The notes under the pieces: generated by a model
The model's database searches: none
Seen by the model: only the letters and a program-made list of their open reading frames with translations
Told to the model about the DNA's origin: nothing
Part shown: positions 7,174 through 14,627 of the stretch, piece by piece
Numbering within the stretch: the first letter of the stretch is position 1
How the letters are laid out: the number at the start of each line of letters is the position of its first letter
Program-made: the position numbers and the translations under genes
Origin: Prevotellamassilia sp.
GTDB lineage: Bacteria; Bacteroidota; Bacteroidia; Bacteroidales; Bacteroidaceae
Assembly: GCA_009775705.1 (NCBI GenBank)
Contig: VSQE01000043.1
Location: 1-21,098, forward strand
Direction: 5' to 3'
DNA length: 21,098 bases

Positions 7174-8478
7174 TTAAGTGTTTTCTACTGCACCGTACAA
7201 ATCATATTCATCGGCATGGGTTACGGATATATTGTAAAACTCGCCAACCTGAAGAGTATTTCCGGCTACGGGAACCAGAACCTCCCCATCAACCTCGGGG
7301 GAATCAAATTCAGTACGTCCTATGTAATATTCGCCTTCTATACGGTCAATAACCGTTTTGTACGTCTTCCCTATTTTGGACGCGCACACTTCGGCCGAGA
7401 TGTTCTCTTGCAAAGACATCAGGATATCCAGACGTCTCTGCTTTACCTCTTGGGGAACGTCATCCTTGTGATTGTCGGCGGCAAATGTACCTTCCTCCTC
7501 ACTATATGCAAAGGCTCCCATACGATCGAAACGGACTGTACGCACAAAATCCAACAGTTCGTTGAAATCTTCTTCTGTCTCGCCGGGGAAACCTACCATC
7601 AAAGTGGTACGAATACAAATTCCCGGCACTTCCTTCCGCATGGCTTCAAGCAAGTCCAATGTTTCCCTTTTGCTGATATGCCTGCGCATACGTTCAAGAA
7701 TGGGATCGCTGATATGCTGCAACGCTATATCCAGATATTTGCAGACATTGTCGTTTTCCCAGATAACGCGCAACAGATCCATGGGGAAATGGGTGGGATA
7801 TGCATAATGAAGTCTTATCCATTCAACTCCTTGGATTTTAGCCATCCGTTCAATCAACTCGGGCAACCGTTGCTCCTTGTATAGATCCAGCCCATAATAT
7901 GTCAGTTCCTGGGCGATGATCTGGAATTCTTTCACTCCGGTCTGAACCAGGCTTCGTACCTCGTCCAGTATGTCTTCTATCGGACGGCTTTGATGCTTGC
8001 CGGTTATGATAGGAATCGCGCAATAGGAACATGTTCTGTCACACCCCTCAGAGATCTTTATATAGGCATAGTGGGAAGGAGTTGTCAGCACGCGCTCGTT
8101 TTTTATTGCCTTGTTAAAAGAGGAATGAAGTTCTTCGAGCAACAGACTCCAATTGAATTTACCATAAAATTTGTCCACCTGAGGTATTTCCGCCTGCAAC
8201 TCGCTCAGATAGCGCTCGGACAGGCACCCCATGACATACAAATACTTAAGATCCCCCTTTTCTTTTAATTCACAAAGAGAAAGAATCATATTGATACTTT
8301 CCTCCTTCGCGTCACCTATAAAACCACAGGTATTGACAACGGCAACATCTCCGTGCGTACACTCGGGATTGTGGTAGACCGTAAAACCTTTTTCCTCGAA
8401 TTGTCTCATCAACTGTTCCGAATCTACAAGATTCTTGGAACAGCCCATGGTTATGATGTCAACAGAATGTTTCTTCAT
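7174..8478 (-). CDS. rimO: Ribosomal protein uS12 methylthiotransferase RimO
   Basis: A 434-residue radical-SAM methylthiotransferase that adds a methylthio group to a conserved Asp of ribosomal protein S12. The N-terminal UPF0004 domain has its three iron-sulfur cysteines at C13 (MGCSKN), C51 (NTCGF) and C85 (MGCLSERY). The radical SAM cluster motif CDRTCSYC is at 146-153. A TRAM domain occupies about 366-434. The SKNLVDSE signature and overall length favour RimO over its paralogue MiaB. The ATG at 8478 is chosen because upstream codons run into ftsY and the domain starts there. It lies 10 bp after the ftsY stop. Confidence 0.95.
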   Translation of the reverse strand: MKKHSVDIITMGCSKNLVDSEQLMRQFEEKGFTVYHNPECTHGDVAVVNTCGFIGDAKEESINMILSLCELKEKGDLKYLYVMGCLSERYLSELQAEIPQVDKFYGKFNWSLLLEELHSSFNKAIKNERVLTTPSHYAYIKISEGCDRTCSYCAIPIITGKHQSRPIEDILDEVRSLVQTGVKEFQIIAQELTYYGLDLYKEQRLPELIERMAKIQGVEWIRLHYAYPTHFPMDLLRVIWENDNVCKYLDIALQHISDPILERMRRHISKRETLDLLEAMRKEVPGICIRTTLMVGFPGETEEDFNELLDFVRTVRFDRMGAFAYSEEEGTFAADNHKDDVPQEVKQRRLDILMSLQENISAEVCASKIGKTYKTVIDRIEGEYYIGRTEFDSPEVDGEVLVPVAGNTLQVGEFYNISVTHADEYDLYGAVENT

Positions 8479-8488
8479 AGGATTCTCC

Positions 8489-9457
8489 CTATAAGTTCTT
8501 ACTGTCATTAAACAAAGACTCCACAAAATCCTTTCCGTTAAAAGGTTGCAGATCTGTAACTTTTTCTCCCAACCCGATATACTTGACAGGAACTTTCAAC
8601 TGATGGGAGATACCGATCACGACACCGCCTTTGGCCGTCCCGTCCAATTTCGTAACAGCCAAAGAGGTAACTTCCGTAGCTTTGATAAATTGCTTTGCCT
8701 GTTCAAAGGCATTTTGTCCGGTAGAACCGTCTAATACGAGAAGAACCTCATCCGGAGCCTCGGGTACGACTTTCCGCATCACGTTCTTGATTTTGGTAAG
8801 TTCATTCATCAGGCCCACTTTGTTGTGCAAACGTCCTGCCGTATCTATAATCACAACATCGGCATGGTTTGCTTTGGCGGAACTAACGCTATCAAAGGCT
8901 ACGCTGGCAGGATCACTGCCCATCTGCTGTTTCACTACGGGAACACCGATCCGTTCTCCCCAGATGCAAAGCTGTTCCACGGCAGCGGCACGGAAGGTGT
9001 CGGCGGCCCCCAAATAGACTTTTTTCCCGGATTTCTGGAATTGATAGGCCAGTTTCCCTATTGTAGTTGTCTTACCCACTCCATTCACGCCGACCACCAT
9101 AATTACATACGGACGGTCTCTATCGGGAATGTCAAACCCCTCCTCATCGTCATTTCCGCTCTTGGTCAGCAACGATGTGATTTCCTCTTTCAGAATTTTA
9201 TGCAATTCCGACGTCCCGACATATTTGTCTCTTGCCACCCTTTCTTCAATCCGGCGAATAATCTCCACGGTGGTTTCGACTCCCACATCTGAACTTATCA
9301 GAACATCTTCAAGGTTATCCAGCACTTCATCGTCAACTTTCGACTTTCCGGCAATAGCGCGGGCCAGTTTGTTGAAGACGCTGCTCTTGGTTTTTTCAAG
9401 TCCGTTATCCAGTACTTGTTTTTTTTCTTTTTTTGTGAAAATGCTGAAAAAGCCCAT
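8489..9457 (-). CDS. ftsY: Signal recognition particle receptor FtsY
   Basis: A 322-residue SRP receptor GTPase that docks ribosome-SRP complexes at the inner membrane for co-translational insertion. A short N-terminal amphipathic stretch (GFFSIFTKKEKK) replaces the long acidic A domain of the E. coli protein. The N domain follows at about 20-100, then the G domain with the P-loop GVNGVGKTT at 123-131, DTFRAAA at 153-159, DTAGR at 205-209 and TKLDG at 269-273. All GTPase motifs are intact. It has its own -7 box and lies below the terminator of the ribosomal protein operon, so it probably heads the ftsY-rimO-HU operon. Confidence 0.96.
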   Translation of the reverse strand: MGFFSIFTKKEKKQVLDNGLEKTKSSVFNKLARAIAGKSKVDDEVLDNLEDVLISSDVGVETTVEIIRRIEERVARDKYVGTSELHKILKEEITSLLTKSGNDDEEGFDIPDRDRPYVIMVVGVNGVGKTTTIGKLAYQFQKSGKKVYLGAADTFRAAAVEQLCIWGERIGVPVVKQQMGSDPASVAFDSVSSAKANHADVVIIDTAGRLHNKVGLMNELTKIKNVMRKVVPEAPDEVLLVLDGSTGQNAFEQAKQFIKATEVTSLAVTKLDGTAKGGVVIGISHQLKVPVKYIGLGEKVTDLQPFNGKDFVESLFNDSKNL

Positions 9458-9473
9458 AGTGAAATCTTTGTTG

Positions 9474-9481
9474 CAAACTTA
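9474..9481 (-). promoter_or_regulatory. -7 box (TAAGTTTG) upstream of ftsY
   Basis: TAAGTTTG on the minus strand lies 16 nt before the ftsY ATG, downstream of the terminator at 9520-9543. No clear -33 box at 19-21 bp was found, so this rests on the -7 match and position. Confidence 0.5.
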
Positions 9482-9519
9482 CATAAAAAAAATGACAGTT
9501 TCTTCCTTTCCGGAATAAA

Positions 9520-9543
9520 AAACCCTCCGGTTTGGGAGGGTTT
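9520..9543 (-). terminator. Rho-independent terminator of the rpmB-rpmG-DUF4295 operon
   Basis: A 9-bp stem (aaaccctcc at 9520-9528 with ggagggttt at 9535-9543) and a 6-nt loop. On the minus strand it is followed by a T run, so it ends transcription coming from the DUF4295 gene. Confidence 0.87.
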
Positions 9544-9573
9544 ATGCTAATATTTACAGAATGCTTTAAATTC

Positions 9574-9732
9574 TTAGTTCTTAAAGAAGTCCTTTACGGC
9601 TTCGTTGGGTACCATCTGCTCATCAAAGATATAAGCGCCGGTCTTGGGGCTTTTCACCATCTTGATTACTTTGGTATAGGAGCGTCCGTCCGTCTTACCG
9701 GTCTGGAGCGTTGCGACTGTTTTCTTTGCCAT
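9574..9732 (-). CDS. DUF4295 small basic protein, ribosome-associated
   Basis: A 52-residue protein read directly from the minus strand: it begins MAKKTVATLQTG and ends AVKDFFKN, with a central KMVKSPKTGAYIFDE segment. This matches the DUF4295 family, small lysine-rich proteins confined to Bacteroidota and encoded beside rpmG and rpmB. From memory, a Bacteroidota-specific large-subunit protein named bL38 was seen in a Flavobacterium ribosome structure and may be this family; I am not certain of that match. It lies 10 bp after rpmG and directly before the operon terminator, which supports a ribosomal role. Confidence 0.9.
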   Translation of the reverse strand: MAKKTVATLQTGKTDGRSYTKVIKMVKSPKTGAYIFDEQMVPNEAVKDFFKN

Positions 9733-9742
9733 GACTCAGGTT

Positions 9743-9934
9743 TTATTTGATTTCTTTGTGGATAGTCATTTTTTTAAGAATCGGGTTGTATTTCTTCAAC
9801 TCCAGACGTTCAGGCATATTCTTACGATTCTTGGTCGTAATATACCGAGAAGTTCCGGGCAGCCCGCTTTCTTTCATTTCGGTGCATTCAAGAATTACCT
9901 GCACACGATTGCCTTTTGCTTTCTTTCCAGCCAT
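9743..9934 (-). CDS. rpmG: Large ribosomal subunit protein bL33
   Basis: A 63-residue bL33. The sequence has the family pattern ILECTE, a TSRYITTKNRKN block and the LKKYNPILKKMTIHKE ending. Only one cysteine is present (C17), so it is the zinc-free (C-minus) form. The ATG at 9934 follows rpmB by 12 bp, the usual order in this phylum. Confidence 0.95.
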   Translation of the reverse strand: MAGKKAKGNRVQVILECTEMKESGLPGTSRYITTKNRKNMPERLELKKYNPILKKMTIHKEIK

Positions 9935-9946
9935 TGTTCCTACTTA

Positions 9947-10207
9947 TTAGCCAATTACTTTAATGTTTTTCCAGTCGCAATATCCCTTGGAAACCGCGTT
10001 GTTCAACGCAGCATCAAGTCCCACCTTATTGATCATGCGTAAGCCTGCCGCGCTGATTTTCAAACTAATCCAGCAGTCCTGCTCCACATAATAGAATTTT
10101 TTAGTAAACAAGTTTACGTCAAACGTACGCTTTGTACGGCGCTTCGAATGCGAAACATTGTTGCCTGTCATGGCTTTTTTTCCTGTAATTTGACAAATCT
10201 TAGACAT
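9947..10207 (-). CDS. rpmB: Large ribosomal subunit protein bL28
   Basis: An 86-residue bL28. It has the MSKICQITGKK start, GNNVSHSKRRTKR, and an ISAAGLRMINKVGLD segment typical of the family. The first zinc pair is reduced to CQIT, so it is the zinc-free form. It is the first gene of a three-gene ribosomal protein operon with a well-formed promoter 65-95 bp upstream. Confidence 0.96.
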   Translation of the reverse strand: MSKICQITGKKAMTGNNVSHSKRRTKRTFDVNLFTKKFYYVEQDCWISLKISAAGLRMINKVGLDAALNNAVSKGYCDWKNIKVIG

Positions 10208-10271
10208 TGCTATCTCTCTTTATTAATTTCTCTATCTGTATTTTGTTCGGGGTACTCCCGCATACGGGGTG

Positions 10272-10302
10272 CAAAGTTAATTATAATTTTTTATAACCCA
10301 AA
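10272..10302 (-). promoter_or_regulatory. Complete Bacteroidales promoter for rpmB-rpmG-DUF4295
   Basis: On the minus strand, TTTG (10299-10302), a 19-bp spacer, then TAACTTTG (10272-10279). Both boxes and the spacing fit the Bacteroides primary sigma consensus. The expected transcript starts near 10265, giving a leader of about 55-60 nt. Confidence 0.85.
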
Positions 10303-10320
10303 CATTTCCCCTAAAAAATA

Positions 10321-10845
10321 TTAGGATTGCTCAGTACCTTCTTCCTGTACGCATTCCTTCAGATAGTCGCGTAACATATGCATGGCAAGTTTCGTGGCCG
10401 AAGCAAGGTTTTTATCTCTTCCATTGTCCTCTTCAATCATGCGGGTCACAATACGGTCGCTATTGCCTACCGCAATCCAGATGGTTCCGACAATTACCCC
10501 GCTTTTGCCTCCGTCCGGACCGCCGGGACCGGCAAATCCGCTGATAGCAACGGCATAGTCCGTATGAAACAAGTTATTGGCACCAACAACCATCTGGCGC
10601 ACAACCTCCTCGCACACAGCCGTATTCTCTTCGATAACAACCGGATCCACCTTCAGAATTTCTTCTTTCACTTCGTCTGCATAGCAGATAAGGCCGCCTT
10701 TGAAATAGTTGGAACTTCCCGGCACAGCAGTTATAACGCTGGCAATACGACCGGCCGTACAGCTTTCGGCCGTACAAAGAGTTTTGTGGTCCCGCCACAA
10801 CATTTCGTTGATTTCTTTACTTACGAGTTTCAGGTCTAATTCCAT
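10321..10845 (-). CDS. CinA-family (PncC-type) nicotinamide-nucleotide amidohydrolase
   Basis: A 174-residue single-domain protein matching the CinA C-terminal domain, the PncC family that deamidates nicotinamide mononucleotide in NAD recycling. It has the TAESCTAGRI signature at 25-34 with S28 as the expected nucleophile, YFKGG..CYA at 47-56, and the glycine-rich GFAGPGGPDGG at 103-113. It lacks the N-terminal CinA domain, as stand-alone PncC proteins do. The ATG at 10845 is chosen because upstream codons are not conserved-looking and run into tsaD. The start is 41 bp after tsaD, so the genes are probably co-transcribed. Confidence 0.9.
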   Translation of the reverse strand: MELDLKLVSKEINEMLWRDHKTLCTAESCTAGRIASVITAVPGSSNYFKGGLICYADEVKEEILKVDPVVIEENTAVCEEVVRQMVVGANNLFHTDYAVAISGFAGPGGPDGGKSGVIVGTIWIAVGNSDRIVTRMIEEDNGRDKNLASATKLAMHMLRDYLKECVQEEGTEQS

Positions 10846-10886
10846 AGGTTTCTGTATCTTATTTTTATGGTTCGTATTTTCTGTTA

Positions 10887-11909
10887 TCAAATAATGGTCC
10901 GGGAATAGGCGCTCTTTTCGAGCGGACAAAATTCACCATCTATATATTTATAATATCCCGTAATGGCAATCATCGCAGCGTTGTCTGTGGTATAGCTGAA
11001 TTTGGGAATATAGATTTTCCAGTTTCCGGCTTTCTCCTGTGCCCTGAACGCTTCCCGCAATCCGGTATTGGCCGATACGCCTCCCGACAAAGCGACATGA
11101 CATATTCCGGTTTCCTTTACCGCCTTTTTCATTTTTTTCATCAGAATGTCCACAACAGTCTTTTCCAGCGAAGCTGCCAGATCCTCCTTGTTCTCCTCTA
11201 TGAAAGCGGGATTCTTTTCAAGCTGGTCCCGTAAAAAATAGAGAAAAGACGTCTTCAGGCCACTAAAGCTATAGTCAAGTCCCGGAATGTTGGGCTTGCT
11301 GAATTGGAAGGCTTCGGGGTTACCCTTCCGCGCCAGGCGGTCGATAATAGGACCTCCGGGATAGCCCAATCCCATCACTTTGGAACATTTGTCCATGGCC
11401 TCCCCGGCCGCGTCATCAATGGTTTGCCCCAGAATCTCCATACGGTTATAGGCAGACACTTTTACGATCTGTGAATTGCCTCCGCTCACGAGCAGACACA
11501 AATAAGGATACGGTGGAACCGGATATTCGTCCGAGGCCTCTCGAATGAAGTGAGCGAGAATATGACCTTGCAGATGATTGGCTTCTATGAGCGGGATCCC
11601 CAACGAAGCGGCCAGCCCCTTGGCAAAAGACACCCCAACCAGCAAAGAACCCATCAGGCCAGGTCCCAATGTGACCGCAACAGCCGACAGTTCCTCTTTA
11701 TCAACACCGGCCTGCCTGAGAGCCTGATCTACCACCGGCACGATATTCTGCTGATGGGCACGGGATGCCAGCTCGGGAACAACACCGCCGTAGGCCTCAT
11801 GCACGGCCTGTCCGGCTGTCACGTTGCTAAGCAGGATGCCATCGCGCATGACGGCGGCCGAAGTGTCGTCACAGCTGGATTCTATGGCAAGAATATTTAT
11901 ATGACTCAT
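10887..11909 (-). CDS. tsaD: tRNA N6-adenosine threonylcarbamoyltransferase TsaD
   Basis: A 340-residue ASKHA-fold enzyme that transfers threonylcarbamoyl to A37 of ANN-decoding tRNAs, giving t6A. Visible hallmarks: AIESSCDDTSAA at 8-19, PELASRAH at 45-52, the metal-binding NHLQGH with H112 and H116, VSGGNS at 141-146, LSGGVSANTGLR at 274-285, and the third metal ligand D309 in TTDNAAM. All expected residues are intact. Its partners TsaB, TsaC and TsaE are not in the window. It starts 35 bp after map in the same direction. Confidence 0.97.
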   Translation of the reverse strand: MSHINILAIESSCDDTSAAVMRDGILLSNVTAGQAVHEAYGGVVPELASRAHQQNIVPVVDQALRQAGVDKEELSAVAVTLGPGLMGSLLVGVSFAKGLAASLGIPLIEANHLQGHILAHFIREASDEYPVPPYPYLCLLVSGGNSQIVKVSAYNRMEILGQTIDDAAGEAMDKCSKVMGLGYPGGPIIDRLARKGNPEAFQFSKPNIPGLDYSFSGLKTSFLYFLRDQLEKNPAFIEENKEDLAASLEKTVVDILMKKMKKAVKETGICHVALSGGVSANTGLREAFRAQEKAGNWKIYIPKFSYTTDNAAMIAITGYYKYIDGEFCPLEKSAYSRTII

Positions 11910-11944
11910 AATCTGTAAAACCTAAGCATCGGAATATAGAAAAA

Positions 11945-12802
11945 TCAGTGTGACAGAATCTCCAATCCGTTTTCCGTCATCAGGAACGTATGTTCCCATT
12001 GTGCGGAAGGCAGTTCGTCTTCCGTCACGACGGTCCAGCCGTCTTCTTCATCTATAAAGACCTGCCAGTCGCCCATATTGATCATGGGCTCTATCGTAAA
12101 GACCATGCCGGGAACCAGCAACATGCCTTTACGGTGTGTATTATAATGGTCTACTTCCGGATCTTCATGAAATTCAAGCCCCACACCGTGACCACACAAA
12201 TCACGCACCACACTGAATCCGTGTTTATGGGCATGCTGCGCAATGGCCTTTCCTATGTCGCCCACAAATCCCCACGGACGGGCAGCGGAGGCTCCGACAT
12301 CCAGACATTCCTTGGCAACCTTCACGAGTTTTTCTTTCCGAGGAGAGGTCTTGCCAATAATGAACATGCGGGAGGCATCACTGAAATAGCCGTCCAGGAT
12401 GGTAGATACGTCAATATTGATGATGTCACCTTCTTCCAGAATTTCGTCCTCAGAAGGTATGCCGTGACAAACCACTTCGTTTATGCTCGTACATACGCTT
12501 TTCGGAAAACCTTCATAATTGAGCGGAGCAGGTATGGCACCGTGACCGGTTGTATAGTCATAAACCAGCCGGTCTATCTCAGCGGTGCTCATTCCGGCAT
12601 GTATTTCCTTTTCAAGGAGATCCAACACTCCCGTGTTTACAACTCCCGAGCGACGGATGCCTTCGATTTGTTCGGGTGTCTTGATGAGGCGGCGGGTGGG
12701 GACAAGCTCTCCCCTATTTTGAAAGTCAAGGATTCTCTTATCCAAATCTGTCAGTTCCTGCCCATGGGGAACATGCCAATTCTTTATTCTTTTTTTGAGC
12801 AT
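11945..12802 (-). CDS. map: Type I methionine aminopeptidase
   Basis: A 285-residue enzyme that removes N-terminal Met from nascent proteins. The five metal ligands are present: D131 (INIDVS), D142 (SDASRMF), H205 (CGHGVGLEFH), E238 (FTIEPM) and E270 (WEHT). H113 (CHGIP) is the usual substrate-positioning His. About 40 residues precede the catalytic domain (a basic MLKKRIKNWH start with VPTRRLIKTPEQI after it), slightly longer than the E. coli form but with no SEC-C zinc motif. The ATG at 12802 fits the -7 box 22 nt upstream; the open frame beyond it crosses that promoter. It probably heads a map-tsaD-pncC operon. Confidence 0.95.
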   Translation of the reverse strand: MLKKRIKNWHVPHGQELTDLDKRILDFQNRGELVPTRRLIKTPEQIEGIRRSGVVNTGVLDLLEKEIHAGMSTAEIDRLVYDYTTGHGAIPAPLNYEGFPKSVCTSINEVVCHGIPSEDEILEEGDIINIDVSTILDGYFSDASRMFIIGKTSPRKEKLVKVAKECLDVGASAARPWGFVGDIGKAIAQHAHKHGFSVVRDLCGHGVGLEFHEDPEVDHYNTHRKGMLLVPGMVFTIEPMINMGDWQVFIDEEDGWTVVTEDELPSAQWEHTFLMTENGLEILSH

Positions 12803-12824
12803 TCCGTAGATTATTAAATCTCTG

Positions 12825-12832
12825 CAAAGATA
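12825..12832 (-). promoter_or_regulatory. -7 box (TATCTTTG) upstream of map
   Basis: TATCTTTG on the minus strand, 22 nt before the map ATG. No convincing -33 box at 19-21 bp. It also argues against the longer in-frame start near 12931. Confidence 0.55.
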
Positions 12833-12933
12833 CGATTTTTTACCGAAATATCTCCTTTCGAAAAAATACATTTGCAGAAACCTGCCACCAATCCTTTTGC
12901 GTTTGTCAGGATGCCCCATAATTGTATACAAGC

Positions 12934-12973
12934 CGAAAGGCCGTATCTGCCTTCATTGCAGTACGGCCTTTCG
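12934..12973 (-). terminator. Terminator-like hairpin after the DUF2582 gene
   Basis: A perfect 12-bp stem (cgaaaggccgta at 12934-12945 with tacggcctttcg at 12962-12973), extended by an inner ctgc/gcag pair across one mismatch. It lies 25 bp after the DUF2582 stop on the minus strand. The T tract after it is weak (cggcttgt), so termination strength is uncertain. Confidence 0.65.
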
Positions 12974-12997
12974 TTTCAAGTATATGTCTGTCTGATC

Positions 12998-13201
12998 TTA
13001 TTTCAGGCAAACAAGGATGTCTTTCTCTGTTTCGGATGTCTGAATCTTGTCCTCGCGCAACAGCCAACCCAAACCGAGATACAAATCCTTCTCGTTCTTT
13101 GCTTTCGTTGCTTTTTTGAGATCCTTACCGGCAAGTTGTCCGTTTTCATTGAGAACTTGCCAAATTTTTCCGGCAAGTTCTCCGGCTTTTTCTTGTAACA
13201 T
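12998..13201 (-). CDS. DUF2582 winged-helix protein
   Basis: A 67-residue small protein matching the DUF2582 winged helix-turn-helix family known from Bacteroides. It reads as three helices (EKAGELAGKIWQVLNENG, GKDLKKATKAK, EKDLYLGLGWLLRE) followed by a short wing (KIQTSETEKDILVCL). Such folds can bind DNA, but the function of this family is not established. The ATG at 13201 is chosen because the family begins at the first helix; upstream in-frame codons overlap an A/T-rich leader. It is transcribed away from the neighbouring glycosyltransferase and ends in its own hairpin. Confidence 0.85.
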   Translation of the reverse strand: MLQEKAGELAGKIWQVLNENGQLAGKDLKKATKAKNEKDLYLGLGWLLREDKIQTSETEKDILVCLK

Positions 13202-13263
13202 AAAACTTAAATTAAAAAAACTTACAATAGCAGTCAAAGACTGTCACTCCGACTAACACGGCG

Positions 13264-13271
13264 CAAAGGTA
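13264..13271 (-). promoter_or_regulatory. -7 box (TACCTTTG) for the DUF2582 gene
   Basis: TACCTTTG on the minus strand, 62 nt before the ATG at 13201. The upstream -33 region is an A/T run without a clear TTTG. Confidence 0.5.
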
Positions 13272-13365
13272 TAACTTTTTCAGCAATAAAAAAAATTTCA
13301 CCAGCTTAAAGTCCTAAAATTCACCCGTTTTTCAGCGAAAGGGAAGAATTAAAAACCTTTTTTCG

Positions 13366-13384
13366 TAATTTTGTTGTAATTTTG
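13366..13384 (+). promoter_or_regulatory. Two overlapping-register -7 boxes (TAATTTTG x2) before the glycosyltransferase
   Basis: TAATTTTG occurs at 13366-13373 and again at 13377-13384, 11 bp apart. Either could serve as the -7 box for the ATG at 13412. Neither has an obvious TTTG 19-21 bp upstream. Confidence 0.5.
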
Positions 13385-13411
13385 CCACATACATTTTATA
13401 ATTCAAGTCCC

Positions 13412-14308
13412 ATGATTTCCTTTCTCATCCCAGTATTCAATTATAATTGTACGGAACTGGTACGCGGACTTTCCGAGCAGGCCGTTGCCGTAAAACGGCA
13501 GGAAAATCCCCGGTTCGATTTTGAAATTGTTGTGACCGATGATGCCTCGACCAACGAAACCCTGAAGAGCACAAACCGCCTTGCACTATCTCAAATTGCA
13601 GGTTGCCGCTATATTGAACTGAAAAAAAATATGGGCCGCGCGGCTATCCGCAATTTTCTGACAAGACAGGCATCGTTCGAGTTCCTGGTGTTTATAGACT
13701 GTGACGCGGAAATCTGTAGCAAAGATTTTGTTCTAAGCTATTGGAACGACCGCGACAAAGCGGACATTATATGCGGATCGCTGAAAACTCCGGCCTCACC
13801 TCCTCCCCCGGGATGTGAACTGCGCTATACCTACGAGAAAGCTGCCGACCCGCGCCGGTCCATCTCATACCGCCAGGCGCACCCCTTCGGGTGTTTCACG
13901 ACTTTCAACATTATGATAAACCGAAAGGTTTTTGACAAGGTTTCGTTCGACGAGCGCTGCACAGAATACGGATACGAAGACGCCTTGCTGGGCCTGATGC
14001 TGGAACGTGAAAATTTTTCCATTTACCATTCGGGAAACGCACTGGTACACGGCGGCGTAGACAGCAGCACGTCTTTTCTGGAAAAGACCGAATCGTCCCT
14101 GCGCACTCTGCATCAGCTGGGAGAGCCTATGCAAAGTTATGCAGGCACATCGAGAACGGCAAGAAAACTGGAAATCCTGAGAATAAAAAAAACGGCAGGA
14201 CGGCTCTTCCTCCTGTTCAGGAGCAGGCTATACAGACAACTGACAGGCCGGCATCCGTCTGTTTTTCTTTTCCAACTTTACAAATTGGGGTATTACTGTA
14301 CTTTGTAA
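13412..14308 (+). CDS. Family 2 glycosyltransferase, soluble
   Basis: A 298-residue GT-A fold glycosyltransferase. It begins MISFLIPVFNYN, has VTDDASTNET at 41-50, the metal/nucleotide-sugar DCD motif at 96-98, and an EYGYEDALL segment at 185-193 that supplies the usual catalytic acidic pair. No membrane helix is seen, so it probably acts on the cytoplasmic face on lipopolysaccharide or capsule precursors; the sugar is unknown. The ATG at 13412 is chosen over an in-frame TTG at 13382 that lies inside a -7 box. It stands alone on the plus strand between minus-strand genes, followed by a 640-bp gap, and has no glycan-synthesis neighbours, which suggests a relocated or orphan gene. Confidence 0.9.
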   Translation: MISFLIPVFNYNCTELVRGLSEQAVAVKRQENPRFDFEIVVTDDASTNETLKSTNRLALSQIAGCRYIELKKNMGRAAIRNFLTRQASFEFLVFIDCDAEICSKDFVLSYWNDRDKADIICGSLKTPASPPPPGCELRYTYEKAADPRRSISYRQAHPFGCFTTFNIMINRKVFDKVSFDERCTEYGYEDALLGLMLERENFSIYHSGNALVHGGVDSSTSFLEKTESSLRTLHQLGEPMQSYAGTSRTARKLEILRIKKTAGRLFLLFRSRLYRQLTGRHPSVFLFQLYKLGYYCTL

Positions 14309-14424
14309 AGATATTGCCGACCTGCCTTTTCCGATTCAGAAAAAAGACCCTTCGCCGTTTCACGTTTAACATCGATAGGCAGAAAGAAGGCTCCGGACAA
14401 TATGCAAACAAACGTTAATTAACA

Positions 14425-14456
14425 TTTGAATTCCGTCTCCCAATATATTATATTTG
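14425..14456 (+). promoter_or_regulatory. Complete Bacteroidales promoter with no downstream gene
   Basis: TTTG (14425-14428), a 20-bp spacer and TATATTTG (14449-14456) form a full match to the Bacteroides primary sigma consensus. The only thing downstream before a strong terminator is about 45 nt. Confidence 0.75.
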
Positions 14457-14461
14457 CACTA

Positions 14462-14507
14462 CCAAAGTAGAAGTACCCTGAAAAGCCGCCTGAAAGCGGC
14501 TTTTTTT
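14462..14507 (+). ncRNA. Candidate very short RNA between promoter and terminator
   Basis: From the expected start near 14460-14463 to the T run at 14507 is about 45 nt. It could form a small ctac/gtag hairpin at 14459-14470 if the start allows it, then the terminator stem. No ORF fits. It may be a small RNA, or the stub left after deletion of a longer transcription unit. I do not recognise a known RNA family. Confidence 0.35.
14482..14507 (+). terminator. Rho-independent terminator
   Basis: An 8-bp stem (aaagccgc at 14482-14489 with gcggcttt at 14496-14503), a 6-nt loop and a run of seven T residues starting at 14501. It reads on the plus strand and could also end the glycosyltransferase transcript. 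Confidence 0.85.
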
Positions 14508-14531
14508 CCGATACTTAACGTAAAAAAACAT

Positions 14532-14570
14532 CCGATCTTTTTCAAAAAAGGTCCTATCTTTTTCAAAAAA
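14532..14570. repeat. Two-copy direct repeat with 21-bp period
   Basis: CCgATCTTTTTCAAAAAA (14532-14549) recurs with one change as CCtATCTTTTTCAAAAAA (14553-14570). The second copy runs into an imperfect inverted repeat (aacata at 14569-14574, tatgtt at 14576-14581, with outer tttttc/gaaaaa arms to 14589). Confidence 0.7.
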
Positions 14571-14627
14571 CATACTATGTTGTGAAAAACAGGTCCGGTC
14601 CCACTTGATTTCCCTCCAGCCCCGAAG

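Noticed and set aside
7216..7884. Plus-strand open frame (222 codons) opposite rimO
   Set aside because: Shadow of rimO; no family signature and high Cys/His/Phe content typical of antisense frames.
10248..10268. Alternative 4-bp stems (cggg/cccg) in the bL28 leader, possible autoregulatory switch
   Set aside because: The stems are very short and one of them lies at or before the predicted transcription start, so no switch can be supported.
11990..12817. Long plus-strand open frame (275 codons) opposite map
   Set aside because: It is antisense to a gene with all catalytic residues in place, and its translation has no recognisable domain or promoter.
14217..14411. Minus-strand frame of 64 codons at the end of the glycosyltransferase
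   Set aside because: Overlaps the 3' end of a supported gene, with no family match.
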